This document shows, piece after piece, positions 26,447 to 34,592 of a stretch of DNA of 45,523 nt (position 1 is the stretch's first letter; the number at the start of each line of letters is the position of its first letter). The notes beneath the pieces are model-generated. The model had not been told where the DNA came from. It made no database searches and worked only from the letters and a program-made list of their open reading frames with translations. Origin of the DNA: Desulfobacteraceae bacterium UBA2245 (GTDB taxonomy: Bacteria; Desulfobacterota; Desulfobacteria; Desulfobacterales; UBA2245); the NCBI GenBank assembly GCA_002347265.1, contig DDYB01000031.1, positions 37,896-83,418 of the forward strand, written 5' to 3'. The translations under genes were made by a program, and so were the position numbers.

Positions 26447-27246
26447 CCTGGATTTTCATTGGCTTTCTGAAGGTTGCTTTTGTTTTGAAACAGCCGGATT
26501 AATTCATCGGCCAGATCCATATATGCCTCTGTTCCCCTGGCCAGAATGTCATGCAGGGCCAGGGGCTTTGAAAAATTGGACGAATCCCGGATCAAAGAAT
26601 CTCGCGGAATCGTGGTTCTGAAGATTTTTTTCTGAAATCGGTCCGAAATCTGAGACATGATCGGATCCGGCCTGGCGGATTTGGTTTCGCACATGGTCAG
26701 CAGAACGCCGGCGATCTTCAGCTCCCGATTGAACTCTTCCCGGACTTTACGCACGACGGCCAGCAGCTGTCCCAGGCCTTCGAGAGCATAGAGCTGACAC
26801 TGAAGCGGCATTATCAGCCAGCGGGCAGCTGTCAGAGCGTTGAGCGTCAAAAAACCCAGAGACGGCGGCGTATCGAGAAGGATAAAATCATAATCGGCGG
26901 CCAGGGCGTGAATGCGGGCTCTTAAAATCCGCTCCCGGTAGGATGTGGACGCCAGACGGTTTTCCATCTGATGAAGATGAAACCTGGCGGGCAGGACATT
27001 CAGATAATCCATGGCCGTGGAAACCACCGCTTTTTCGGCGGGCGCCTTGCCAAGCAGCACGTCATACAGATCCCATTGAACTTTTTTCTTGTCGATGCCC
27101 AGGCCGGTGGTGGCATTGCCCTGGGGATCGCAGTCGATGACCAGGGTGCGCTTTTCAAACAAGGCAAGGGACGCGGAAAGATTCACCGTGGTGGTGGTCT
27201 TGCCGGTGCCGCCTTTTTGACTGGCAATGCAGATCATATGGCCCAT
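26443..27246 (-). CDS. ParA/Soj-family ATPase
   Basis: This 267-aa deviant-Walker ATPase has CIASQKGGTGKTTTTVNLSA (Walker A with the signature lysine), VIDCDPQGNATTGLG (A') and FILLDTPPSLGFLTLNAL (Walker B). Such proteins position DNA or protein complexes on the nucleoid or membrane. There is no adjacent parB, no origin features and no parS-like repeats, so it is probably an orphan positioning ATPase working with the coupled unknown gene. ATG 27246 is chosen; GTG 27264 would add six residues. Confidence 0.9.
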   Translation of the reverse strand: MGHMICIASQKGGTGKTTTTVNLSASLALFEKRTLVIDCDPQGNATTGLGIDKKKVQWDLYDVLLGKAPAEKAVVSTAMDYLNVLPARFHLHQMENRLASTSYRERILRARIHALAADYDFILLDTPPSLGFLTLNALTAARWLIMPLQCQLYALEGLGQLLAVVRKVREEFNRELKIAGVLLTMCETKSARPDPIMSQISDRFQKKIFRTTIPRDSLIRDSSNFSKPLALHDILARGTEAYMDLADELIRLFQNKSNLQKANENPG

Positions 27247-27385
27247 GGTCCGAACATTTAACACAATTCATATGATTTGAAAAGCACCAAATACCGGAGT
27301 GGAAACAATATAACTTATTGATATCGGATGATAATATTTTATTTCAATCAGAGCGCGGCCCTGAGCTTCAATCAGGCCTGAAAGC

Positions 27386-28069
27386 TTATCGAAATTCCCA
27401 CCGATACAGCATCAGCAGCAGAATCAGGCCGCCGGCCATGGCAAGATAGTCCTTGCCCTGAAGGCGGCTGCCGTGCCGCAGCGTGCGCCCTTTTCTGGAA
27501 AACCCCCGGCACTCCATGGCCATGGCCATCTCTTCGGAAAGCATCAGACACTGAACCAGCAAAGGCAGAAACAGGGCAAAGATATTGGAGACGTTTTTCA
27601 ACCGAAGCCGCAGATCGATGCCCCGGGATTTCTGGGCCTCGATAATATGCCGGACCCGAAGCCGAATCAGAGGAATATAGCGCATGGCAGACGTGAGCAT
27701 GAAGACAACGGGATAGGGCGTTCTGAGTTTTCTCAGGGCGCTTGCCATATCCTCGGCGCCGATGCGCTGAAAACAGAGCGCGGATACGGTCATCAGGTTC
27801 CAGAAACGCAGGGTCAGAAAGAGCGCGGTCTTCGCGTCCAGGGTGATCCACGTCATGGCGGCCGCCAGGATCGCCATCGGAGCGGTCAGCTTCAGTATCT
27901 GTTTTCTTTGCGCGCGGTTTTCAAAAAACAGCAGATACAACAGAATCGCAAGGCATTGCATGTAAAGCGTCGTCATGCTTCGAACCATCAGGACGGCCGC
28001 GATCAGCCCCAGGGACAGAAAAAGGCGGGTGACCGGTTGGAAGCTGATTTTTTCTGAAGGTTTTGCCAT
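27386..28069 (-). CDS. ECF transporter T component (EcfT)
   Basis: This 227-aa membrane protein has about five hydrophobic segments and the two coupling motifs of T components, EAQKSRGID and AMECRGFSRKG, which bind the ATPase subunits. It forms the energy-coupling module with the fused ATPase encoded 6 bp upstream. ATG 28069 follows GAGG. It is the last gene of the thiW-ecfA-ecfT operon. Confidence 0.92.
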   Translation of the reverse strand: MAKPSEKISFQPVTRLFLSLGLIAAVLMVRSMTTLYMQCLAILLYLLFFENRAQRKQILKLTAPMAILAAAMTWITLDAKTALFLTLRFWNLMTVSALCFQRIGAEDMASALRKLRTPYPVVFMLTSAMRYIPLIRLRVRHIIEAQKSRGIDLRLRLKNVSNIFALFLPLLVQCLMLSEEMAMAMECRGFSRKGRTLRHGSRLQGKDYLAMAGGLILLLMLYRWEFR

Positions 28070-28075
28070 GAAACC

Positions 28076-29539
28076 TCAACTCACATGGCCGTCGATGGCG
28101 CTCGCGCACAGGGCCGGATGACTCTGGATGATATGAGAGGGTCCGTCGGCCCGAATGGCGCCGTTTTCTAGCAGAATCCAGCGGTCGGTGACGGCCCCGG
28201 CAAAGGTCAGATCGTGGGTGACGATCAGAATCGTGCTTCCCCGGTTTTCCAGAATGTTGAGCACAGCGGCCAGCGTTTCCCGAAAACGCCCGTCCTGACC
28301 GGCGGCGGGTTCGTCGAGAATCAGAAGCTCGGGCTTCATGGCCAGAATCGAGGCGATGGCCGTGCGTTTTTTTTCTCCCTCGCTCAACCGGTGGGGCGAT
28401 TTTTCCAGAAACGCGTTCAGGGCAAAGAGGTCGCAGATTTCCCGAATCCATTCATCATGGTTTTTCCCCAGCATGCGGGGCCCTGCGGCCAGCTCTTCCT
28501 TGACGGTGGATTTAAAGAACTGGTTGTTGGCGTTTTGAAAAGACATGCCCACCCGTGCGGCCATCTGTTCGGGGGGTTTTGAAGCGATGTTTTCACCGCG
28601 GAACAGCACCTCTCCGGAGACCGGCCGGAAAAGCCCGTTCAGATGCTTGATCAGGGTGGTTTTTCCCGCGCCGTTCCGGCCGATGAGTGAAACCGCTTCC
28701 CCCTGCCTGAGCTCAAAGGATATGTTTTCAAGCAGGGGGCGGTCCTGAATCCTGCAGCAGATATTTCTGACGCTGAGCACCAGGTCGGTCCTCGGCGGCG
28801 GGGCAGGGTCTCTTCTCGGATAACAGGGAATCAGATGCTTTTCGCTCAGAACGCTTCGGGCGTTTCGGGCCGGGCCGTCGGAAACGATTCGCCCTTCTTC
28901 GATCACGATGCACCGGTCGGCGTCTTCGAGAAAAGGGCCGATGATCTGTTCGATGACCACCAGATTCCGGCCCTGCTGGTGTATGCGCTGAAGGACTTTT
29001 CGCAGCAGTCCGGTTCCCCGCCCGTCCAGATTGGCAAAGGGTTCGTCAAGCACAAGGACTTTGGGATTCAGGCACAGCACCGACGCCACGGCAACCAGAC
29101 GTTTTTCTCCGCCGGAAAGCTCCATGGGAGAGCGGTGCAGCAGGTCATCGATGTCCAGGGCGCGGGATATGTCCTGAATCCTTCGTTCGATCTGATCCGG
29201 GGGATGCCCCAGACTCTCCAGTCCAAAGGCGATTTCGTCTTCAACCGTTGCGTTGAACAGCTGTGCGTCCGCATTCTGAAATACCAGGCCCACCGTGGTG
29301 AGCAGATCTCCCGGCGTTTGCTTATCAATGGATGCGTTGTCGATATAAACCGATCCCTGAAGCACGCCGCCGAAAAAATGGGGCGCCAGTCCGTTCAGAA
29401 GATACCCCAGGGTGGACTTTCCGGACCCGTTGCCCCCGCAGATCACCAGATACTGGCCCTGCGGCGTTTCAAGGGCGATCTCCTTGAGCGCCCATTCAGC
29501 AGACGGATAGCGGTACCATATGTCGGCAAGCCGGATCAA
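28076..29539 (-). CDS. Fused ECF transporter ATPase (EcfA-EcfA')
   Basis: This 487-aa protein contains two ABC ATPase domains in one chain. Domain 1 (about 1-245) has Walker A GGNGSGKSTLG, signature ELSGGEKRLVA and VLVLDEPFANLD. Domain 2 (about 255-487) has GRNGAGKTTLIKHL, RLSEGEKKRTAIA and LLILDEPAAGQDG, followed by a switch histidine in IVTHDLTFAG. In domain 1 the switch histidine position reads VVIEQIIG, so the first site is probably altered. It energises uptake together with EcfT and ThiW. TTG 29539 overlaps the thiW stop as TTGA. Confidence 0.92.
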   Translation of the reverse strand: MIRLADIWYRYPSAEWALKEIALETPQGQYLVICGGNGSGKSTLGYLLNGLAPHFFGGVLQGSVYIDNASIDKQTPGDLLTTVGLVFQNADAQLFNATVEDEIAFGLESLGHPPDQIERRIQDISRALDIDDLLHRSPMELSGGEKRLVAVASVLCLNPKVLVLDEPFANLDGRGTGLLRKVLQRIHQQGRNLVVIEQIIGPFLEDADRCIVIEEGRIVSDGPARNARSVLSEKHLIPCYPRRDPAPPPRTDLVLSVRNICCRIQDRPLLENISFELRQGEAVSLIGRNGAGKTTLIKHLNGLFRPVSGEVLFRGENIASKPPEQMAARVGMSFQNANNQFFKSTVKEELAAGPRMLGKNHDEWIREICDLFALNAFLEKSPHRLSEGEKKRTAIASILAMKPELLILDEPAAGQDGRFRETLAAVLNILENRGSTILIVTHDLTFAGAVTDRWILLENGAIRADGPSHIIQSHPALCASAIDGHVS

Positions 29540-30021
29540 TCGTTCCAGATTCCTGTTTTTTGAAGCATTTTTAAAGCGATCACTCCGATCAGGGCGCCTC
29601 CCAGACTGCTGATGCTGAAAGCGACGATCATGGTTCCCGCGGCCAGGGGCTTATTCATCAGATGCGGCCCGACAATCCATACGCTTGCCAGGGCGCCGAG
29701 AACGCCGGTTCCGATCAGCTCGCCGACGCCGGCGGCATAGATGTTTTTCGACGCCCGGTAGATCAGACCTGCGAGAAGCGCTCCGATCATTCCGCCCGGA
29801 AACGCCAGAAGGGTGCCCCATCCGAAAAGATTGCGAATCGCCGCTGCAAAAAAAGCCACTCCCATGGCATACCAGGGACCCAGCATCACGGCGCTGATGA
29901 CGTTCACCATGTGTTGAGCCGGAAAACACTTGGAAATTCCCACGGGAATATGAAACGGAGACAGCACAACGGCCACGGCGATCAAAATAACGGCGCGCGC
30001 CGCCAATCTCGAGTTGTTCAT
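29536..30021 (-). CDS. thiW: ECF transporter S component, ThiW family
   Basis: This 161-aa membrane protein has about five hydrophobic segments. The stretch HIPVGISKCFPAQHMVNV and the glycines around GWGTLLAFPGGMIGALLAG match the ThiW family, predicted to bind the thiazole precursor of thiamine. It is the substrate-binding part of the transporter whose ATPase and T components follow directly, so the system is self-contained (group I). ATG 30021 has AGGGGA upstream. I do not see a TPP riboswitch in the leader, which is unusual for this family, so the substrate assignment carries some doubt. Confidence 0.85.
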   Translation of the reverse strand: MNNSRLAARAVILIAVAVVLSPFHIPVGISKCFPAQHMVNVISAVMLGPWYAMGVAFFAAAIRNLFGWGTLLAFPGGMIGALLAGLIYRASKNIYAAGVGELIGTGVLGALASVWIVGPHLMNKPLAAGTMIVAFSISSLGGALIGVIALKMLQKTGIWND

Positions 30022-30374
30022 GGTGCATCCCCTGTGTGCAAATGATCGAAGCTGAAAAAACCGTTTTCATCCGGAAACAGTTTTGAATGAAGCGACCATT
30101 GGCGGCGGCATTTTCCTCCGCCAATGGCTCTGAATGCATGAGCCTGTTTTACAGCCGTTCCTCCTGTTCCGGTTCAGCCGTTTTATAGGGGATCACGGAA
30201 TGCCTGTCAAACGGAAACGCCTGCATGATCTGAATGCACAGGGCCCTGGCATCGGTGCGTTGGCATGCGGCGGCAAAAGGCGGACAATTGCCGAAAAATA
30301 CCGACGACAGGGTTCGTTTTCTGTGGTAATTGATCTTCAAACAGAACCCGTAAAGCCTTGCGGCGGAGGTCGGA
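30022..30374. other. Divergent region with perfect 10-bp hairpin
   Basis: These 353 bases lie between thiW and the cNMP-binding gene. CCATTGGCGG (30096-30105) pairs perfectly with CCGCCAATGG (30118-30127) around a 12-base loop, in the leader of thiW. The sequence has no long T-run on the thiW side and no conserved TPP-riboswitch elements. No gene is supported here. Confidence 0.6.
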
Positions 30375-30878
30375 ATGAAAGAGGTTGTTTTCGGGCGAAA
30401 CAATGACCGCATGATCAATATTCTGAGAAAACTCAAGAAGTTCGATATGTTTTCCGACGAAGACCTGCTTACGTTCCAGCAACTGGCCAGGGTCAGGGAA
30501 TGCATGGCCGGAGAGGTGCTGATTCGGGAGGGAGACTATGACTCCTCGGTATACTTTTTAATTCTTGGCGTTCTGGAGATCGTCAAAGGAGACAAGGTAA
30601 TCGGCACGCTGGATCGAAGCGGGGATATTTTCGGGGAAATGGGGGTCATTGACGGTTCGCCCCGGTCCGCATCGGTTCGGGCGCTTGAGAATTCGCTGGT
30701 TCTGGGCCTGGATGCCGCTCTTCTGGACCGGAAGATGAAAACCAATGAGGTCTTTTTCAGCTACGGTCTTTACCGCTTGTTTTCGGAAGTGCTCGCCAAG
30801 CGGCTTCGGGAAACCACCGAGGAAAATACGCGGTTAAGAAGGGAAATTTCGGAGCTGAAAAAAAGCCTTGAAGCATAA
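30375..30878 (+). CDS. Stand-alone cyclic-nucleotide-binding-domain protein
   Basis: This 167-aa protein is almost entirely a cNMP-binding/Crp-type beta-roll (about 20-135), with GEVLIREGDYDSSVYFLILG and GDIFGEMGVIDGSPRSASVRA. The latter is the phosphate-binding cassette with the conserved Glu and Arg. It ends in a charged coiled coil (TTEENTRLRREISELKKSLE). It lacks the DNA-binding helix-turn-helix of Crp and any channel or kinase domain, so it probably acts through protein contacts. ATG 30375 follows GGAGG (30364-30368). Confidence 0.88.
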   Translation: MKEVVFGRNNDRMINILRKLKKFDMFSDEDLLTFQQLARVRECMAGEVLIREGDYDSSVYFLILGVLEIVKGDKVIGTLDRSGDIFGEMGVIDGSPRSASVRALENSLVLGLDAALLDRKMKTNEVFFSYGLYRLFSEVLAKRLRETTEENTRLRREISELKKSLEA

Positions 30879-30905
30879 ACCGCTGCCGGTTTTGCCTTGC
30901 GTTCG

Positions 30906-31412
30906 TCAAAGTTCCTGCATCAAATCCTTTGCAAAATGAACGACGTGAACCGGGCCGTCGGGGGAGTCTTTCCGGCTTTCGCCGCAGCGGCGAAAGCCGA
31001 TCTTTTCATAAAATTCCTGATTCAGAAGGGGAACCGCCGTACTGGCCGTTACCCGTTCAATTTCAGGGCGGCTTTCTCGAAGCCAGTTTTCGGCGGTTCT
31101 GACAAGCCCCGATCCGACGCCGTTTCGGATGCGATCCAGCCGGACGTACAGGGAAAATATCTCCGCTTCCTTGCTGCCGCTCCATTTCAGCACAGCGAAT
31201 CCGATCGGTTCCCGGCCATCTGCGGCCACGAAGACAGGCATCGTTTTCGCCATGCGTATGTAGTCAAGCGGCATGTAGGCGTTGACGGCGGCCGTTATGC
31301 TGTTCGGACCGAGGTGACCGTAGAATTTTGACAGAAAGGCATCGACGCGGATTTGAAAACACGCATCCGCATCTGATGGCTGAAATTCTCTGATGACAAA
31401 AGAATTGCGCAT
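30906..31412 (-). CDS. GNAT-family N-acetyltransferase
   Basis: This 168-aa protein is a single GNAT domain: IREFQPSDADACFQIRVDAF at the N-terminus, EIFSLYVRLDRIRNGVGSGL as the acetyl-CoA-binding region (motif A) and NQEFYEKIGFRRCGES near the end. The acceptor substrate cannot be told from sequence. The start at ATG 31412 with GGGAG upstream is much better than the longer frame to 31703, whose extra residues look non-coding and overlap the next gene's promoter region. It is convergent with the cNMP gene (27-bp gap). Confidence 0.85.
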   Translation of the reverse strand: MRNSFVIREFQPSDADACFQIRVDAFLSKFYGHLGPNSITAAVNAYMPLDYIRMAKTMPVFVAADGREPIGFAVLKWSGSKEAEIFSLYVRLDRIRNGVGSGLVRTAENWLRESRPEIERVTASTAVPLLNQEFYEKIGFRRCGESRKDSPDGPVHVVHFAKDLMQEL

Positions 31413-31510
31413 TTCCGGATTCTCCCGAAGGGGTTTGCGGCGCCTTCCGGACATAATGACACACTTCGCCGGGCTTGGAAAGAGAGGACCGCATGAGCAG
31501 AGGTATTTTC

Positions 31511-31540
31511 TTGACAGGCAAACAGCCTTGTTCATACACT
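31511..31540 (+). promoter_or_regulatory. Promoter for the KaiC-like/PEP-synthase-like gene
   Basis: TTGACA (31511-31516), an 18-base spacer and TACACT (31535-31540) lie 63 bp before the start at 31603. The -35 is perfect and the -10 matches four of six. Confidence 0.5.
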
Positions 31541-31602
31541 GACAGCGCAGACAAGGCGCTTGTCTTTGAAACTTACCTTCTGTTTGACAAGGAGAACACG
31601 GC

Positions 31603-34203
31603 ATGAGCGAATACGGCATGGCATTCACCACGGGCCTCCCCGGTCTGGACCGGGCCCTGAAGGGGGTTCTTCCGGGAGACAACATCGTCTGGCAGGTGGA
31701 CACGATTGAAGACTACATGACGGTGGTTGCGCCGTATTGCCAGGCGGCGGTGCGGACCGGCCGGAAGATTGTCTATTTCCGGTTTGCCAGTCACCCGCCC
31801 CTGGTGGATGCTGACGACCGCATCGAGATGCATGCGCTGGATCCGGCAGACGGCTTCGAGACCTTCATTGCGCAAATCCACGCGGTGATCGAGAACGCCG
31901 GCCGGGGTGCGCTGTATGTCTTTGACTGCCTGTCGGAACTGGCGGCCGACTGGTATTCGGACGCCATGCTCGGTAATTTTTTCATGCTCACCTGCCCGTA
32001 CCTGTATGACCTGGAAACCGTGGCGTATTTCGCGATCTTCCGGAACTTTCACAGCTCCAAGGCCATCCGTCCCATTATCGAAACGACGCAGCTGTTTCTG
32101 GAACTCTACCGCCACCGCGGCGCCATCTACATACATCCGATCAAGGTCCAGTTCCGCTATTCTTCGACGATGAACATGCTGCACGTGTGGGATAAGGATG
32201 AATTCAGGCCCGTGACCTCCAGCGTGCTGATTTCTTCGATTCTCACGTCCGTGAACTGGTCGGACCTTCATTCCGACATTCGTCCGGGTTTCTGGAAGCG
32301 GTCCTTTGCCGAAGCCCAGCAGACCCTCGATGCGGTGAGAGCGGGCGCCTGCCCTGCGGAGAAGGAGCATGAGACCTTCCGCCGCCTCAGCCGCATGGCC
32401 ATTTCCCGTGATCCGGGCGTGCTCAGGCTCGTCTCGCGCTATTTCACGCTTGAAGATATTCTCGCCATCGGAAAACGCATGGTCGGCTCCGGACTTATCG
32501 GCGGGAAAACGGTCGGCATGCTGGTGGCCCGCAACGTTCTCAAACGGCATTCGTCTCGATTTGCCGAACTGCTTGAAGATCACGACTCGTTTTATGTCGG
32601 TTCCGACGTGTTCTACACCTATCTGGTTCGAAACGGCGTCTGGTGGCTGCGTCAGAAGCAGCGGAATCCCCAGACATTCTTTGAAGGGGCTGTTCAGGCT
32701 CGCCAGCGAATTCTCATGGGCCAGTTCCCGGATCATATTCTGGAGCGGTTCGAGCAGATACTGGACTATTTCGGCCAGTCGCCCATTATCGTCCGCTCCA
32801 GTTCCCTGCTGGAAGACCAGTTCGGCAACTCCTTTGCCGGCAAGTACGAGAGCGTGTTCTGCCCGAACCAGGGACCGAGGGAGCGCCGTCTGGATGACTT
32901 CCTGTCGGCGGTGCGGACGATCTATGCGAGCACGATGAGCGAAAAGGCCTTGCGGTACCGCGAGCAGCGGGATCTTCTGAACCAGGATGAACAGATGGCG
33001 CTCCTGATCATGCGGGTTTCCGGTGCGGTGCATGGCCGTTTCTACTATCCTCAGGCCGCCGGCGTGGGGTTCTCGTTTAATCCGTATGTCTGGAACGAGA
33101 GCATCGATCCCAAGGCGGGCGTGCTGAGGCTGGTCTTCGGCCTGGGAACCCGGGCCGTCGACCGGTCGGATGACGACTACACCCGGCTTGTGGCCCTGAA
33201 CGCTCCGCAGAAACGTCCGGAATCCAATTTCGAGCAGATCCGCCAGTACGCCCAGCGACGGGTGGACTACCTGGATCTTCAGGCCAACCGGACCATGTCC
33301 GGCCATTTCCTCGATGTGATGCAGGAAAGTCATGATGTTCCGATCGAGATGTTCGCCTCCGAGGACGGAGCGTTTCGCGCCGAGTCCGGCAATGCCGGCA
33401 GGGCGCTGGTCCTGACCTTCGACAGGCTGCTTTCGGCCACCGATTTTGTCGGCGATATGCGCGAAATGCTGCGGGTGCTTCAGGAAGCCTACGACTATCC
33501 GGTGGATGTGGAATTTACGCTGAACTTCGTGGACGACGGATCCTACAGGATCCACCTGGTCCAGTGCCGGCACCTTCCCGTGCAGGGCATGGAATCGCCC
33601 CAACTCGCCCCGTTGAACGTTTCAAAAGCCGATACCATCATTCAGGCGTCCGGCGCCGTGATCGGACACAGCCGCCGCATCCGCATCGGGCGGTTTGTCT
33701 ATGTGGTTCCGGACGTCTATGGTCGACTTCCCCTCCAGGATCGTTATGAGGTGGCCAGGCTGATCGGAAAGATCAATCATGCTCCGGGTCCGGCCGCGGG
33801 CGACATTATGCTTCTGGGGCCGGGCCGATGGGGAACCAGTGATCCCTTCCTCGGCATTCCCGCCGTCTTTGCGGCTATCAACCGGGTCTCCGCGCTCTGC
33901 GAGATCGTGGCCATGCATGAGGACCTCGTACCGGACGTTTCTCTGGGAACGCATTTTCTCAACGAACTGGTGGAAACGGATATGCTGTACCTGGCCCTGC
34001 TCCCGCACGGGGGAGACAACTATCTTCGCACCGAATGGTTTGAAACGTCTCCGAACCGGCTGCTGCAACTGGTCCCTGCGGCGGAAAAGTGGGTGGATGC
34101 CGTCAAGGTCATCGAAACGGCCGACGTCTGCGATAATAACGCCGGCATCATTCTGTTTGCCGACGCGCTCAGCCAGAAGGTCGTCTGCTGCTTTGAACGA
34201 TGA
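31603..34203 (+). CDS. PEP-synthase-like ATP-grasp protein with KaiC-like N-terminus
   Basis: This protein has 866 aa. Residues 1-240 resemble a KaiC/RecA-type domain (FTTGLPGLDRALKGVLPGDN, ALYVFDCLSELAADWYSD), but the P-loop is missing: the expected GxxGxGKT is replaced by WQVDTIEDYM. Residues about 380-660 form the pyruvate-phosphate-dikinase/PEP-synthase ATP-grasp domain, with SPIIVRSSSLLEDQFGNSFA and the closing strand IHLVQCRHLP. Residues 660-866 are a conserved-looking tail with LLGPGRWGTSDPFLGIP. The phosphohistidine and PEP/pyruvate-binding barrel domains of PpsA are absent, so it cannot carry out the full reaction alone. GGAG (31591-31594) supports ATG 31603. Its function is unknown; a regulatory or phosphotransfer role is possible. 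Confidence 0.85.
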   Translation: MSEYGMAFTTGLPGLDRALKGVLPGDNIVWQVDTIEDYMTVVAPYCQAAVRTGRKIVYFRFASHPPLVDADDRIEMHALDPADGFETFIAQIHAVIENAGRGALYVFDCLSELAADWYSDAMLGNFFMLTCPYLYDLETVAYFAIFRNFHSSKAIRPIIETTQLFLELYRHRGAIYIHPIKVQFRYSSTMNMLHVWDKDEFRPVTSSVLISSILTSVNWSDLHSDIRPGFWKRSFAEAQQTLDAVRAGACPAEKEHETFRRLSRMAISRDPGVLRLVSRYFTLEDILAIGKRMVGSGLIGGKTVGMLVARNVLKRHSSRFAELLEDHDSFYVGSDVFYTYLVRNGVWWLRQKQRNPQTFFEGAVQARQRILMGQFPDHILERFEQILDYFGQSPIIVRSSSLLEDQFGNSFAGKYESVFCPNQGPRERRLDDFLSAVRTIYASTMSEKALRYREQRDLLNQDEQMALLIMRVSGAVHGRFYYPQAAGVGFSFNPYVWNESIDPKAGVLRLVFGLGTRAVDRSDDDYTRLVALNAPQKRPESNFEQIRQYAQRRVDYLDLQANRTMSGHFLDVMQESHDVPIEMFASEDGAFRAESGNAGRALVLTFDRLLSATDFVGDMREMLRVLQEAYDYPVDVEFTLNFVDDGSYRIHLVQCRHLPVQGMESPQLAPLNVSKADTIIQASGAVIGHSRRIRIGRFVYVVPDVYGRLPLQDRYEVARLIGKINHAPGPAAGDIMLLGPGRWGTSDPFLGIPAVFAAINRVSALCEIVAMHEDLVPDVSLGTHFLNELVETDMLYLALLPHGGDNYLRTEWFETSPNRLLQLVPAAEKWVDAVKVIETADVCDNNAGIILFADALSQKVVCCFER

Positions 34204-34592
34204 ATGATTCAATCTGTCTCTTTGCGTGAGTCGAACCATCCGAATGTCGCGTGTGCAACGAAGCATGCGACACGAAGAGAATCGTCCGCCTTCATGAATA
34301 TCACAGCATGTCGGCTTGTCAAAACCGCAATTCCACTATTACTAGCTTATTTTACAGAACTATGAAATAATTGATAAATCTAGTTTATTGAGAAATATGA
34401 TTAGATTCATCCGGCGCTTTTCGGTTGATGAAATATCAGAAGTGTGCAAAATTGAAAAAATAAGGGTTGAAAATACGCCAGCGCTGTCGGGGAACATGCG
34501 GAAACCGGAACACATACCCTTCCGTCAAAGGTCTTGGGGAAAACAAGTCTATCTGAAGACTGATTTCTAAGTGCATGGAGGAACTCATATCT
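34204..34592. other. AT-rich intergenic leader before the PocR kinase
   Basis: These 389 bases are clearly more AT-rich than their surroundings, especially 34320-34470. An imperfect inverted repeat (TGTCGC near 34245, GCGACA near 34266) lies at the left. No gene or convincing terminator is seen. It may hold the promoter of the kinase gene. Confidence 0.5.

Noticed and set aside
30022..30374. TPP riboswitch before thiW
   Set aside because: None of the conserved TPP-riboswitch sequence elements could be found on the minus strand; only a simple hairpin is present.
30149..30505. Minus-strand frame opposite the cNMP gene start
   Set aside because: It overlaps a well-supported gene and starts without a ribosome site. 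Its unique half (30149-30370) looks slightly protein-like but is too weak to call.
31573..33603. Open frame of 676 codons on the minus strand opposite the PEP-synthase-like gene
   Set aside because: The plus strand carries clear ATP-grasp motifs, a promoter and a ribosome site. The antisense product shows no family features.
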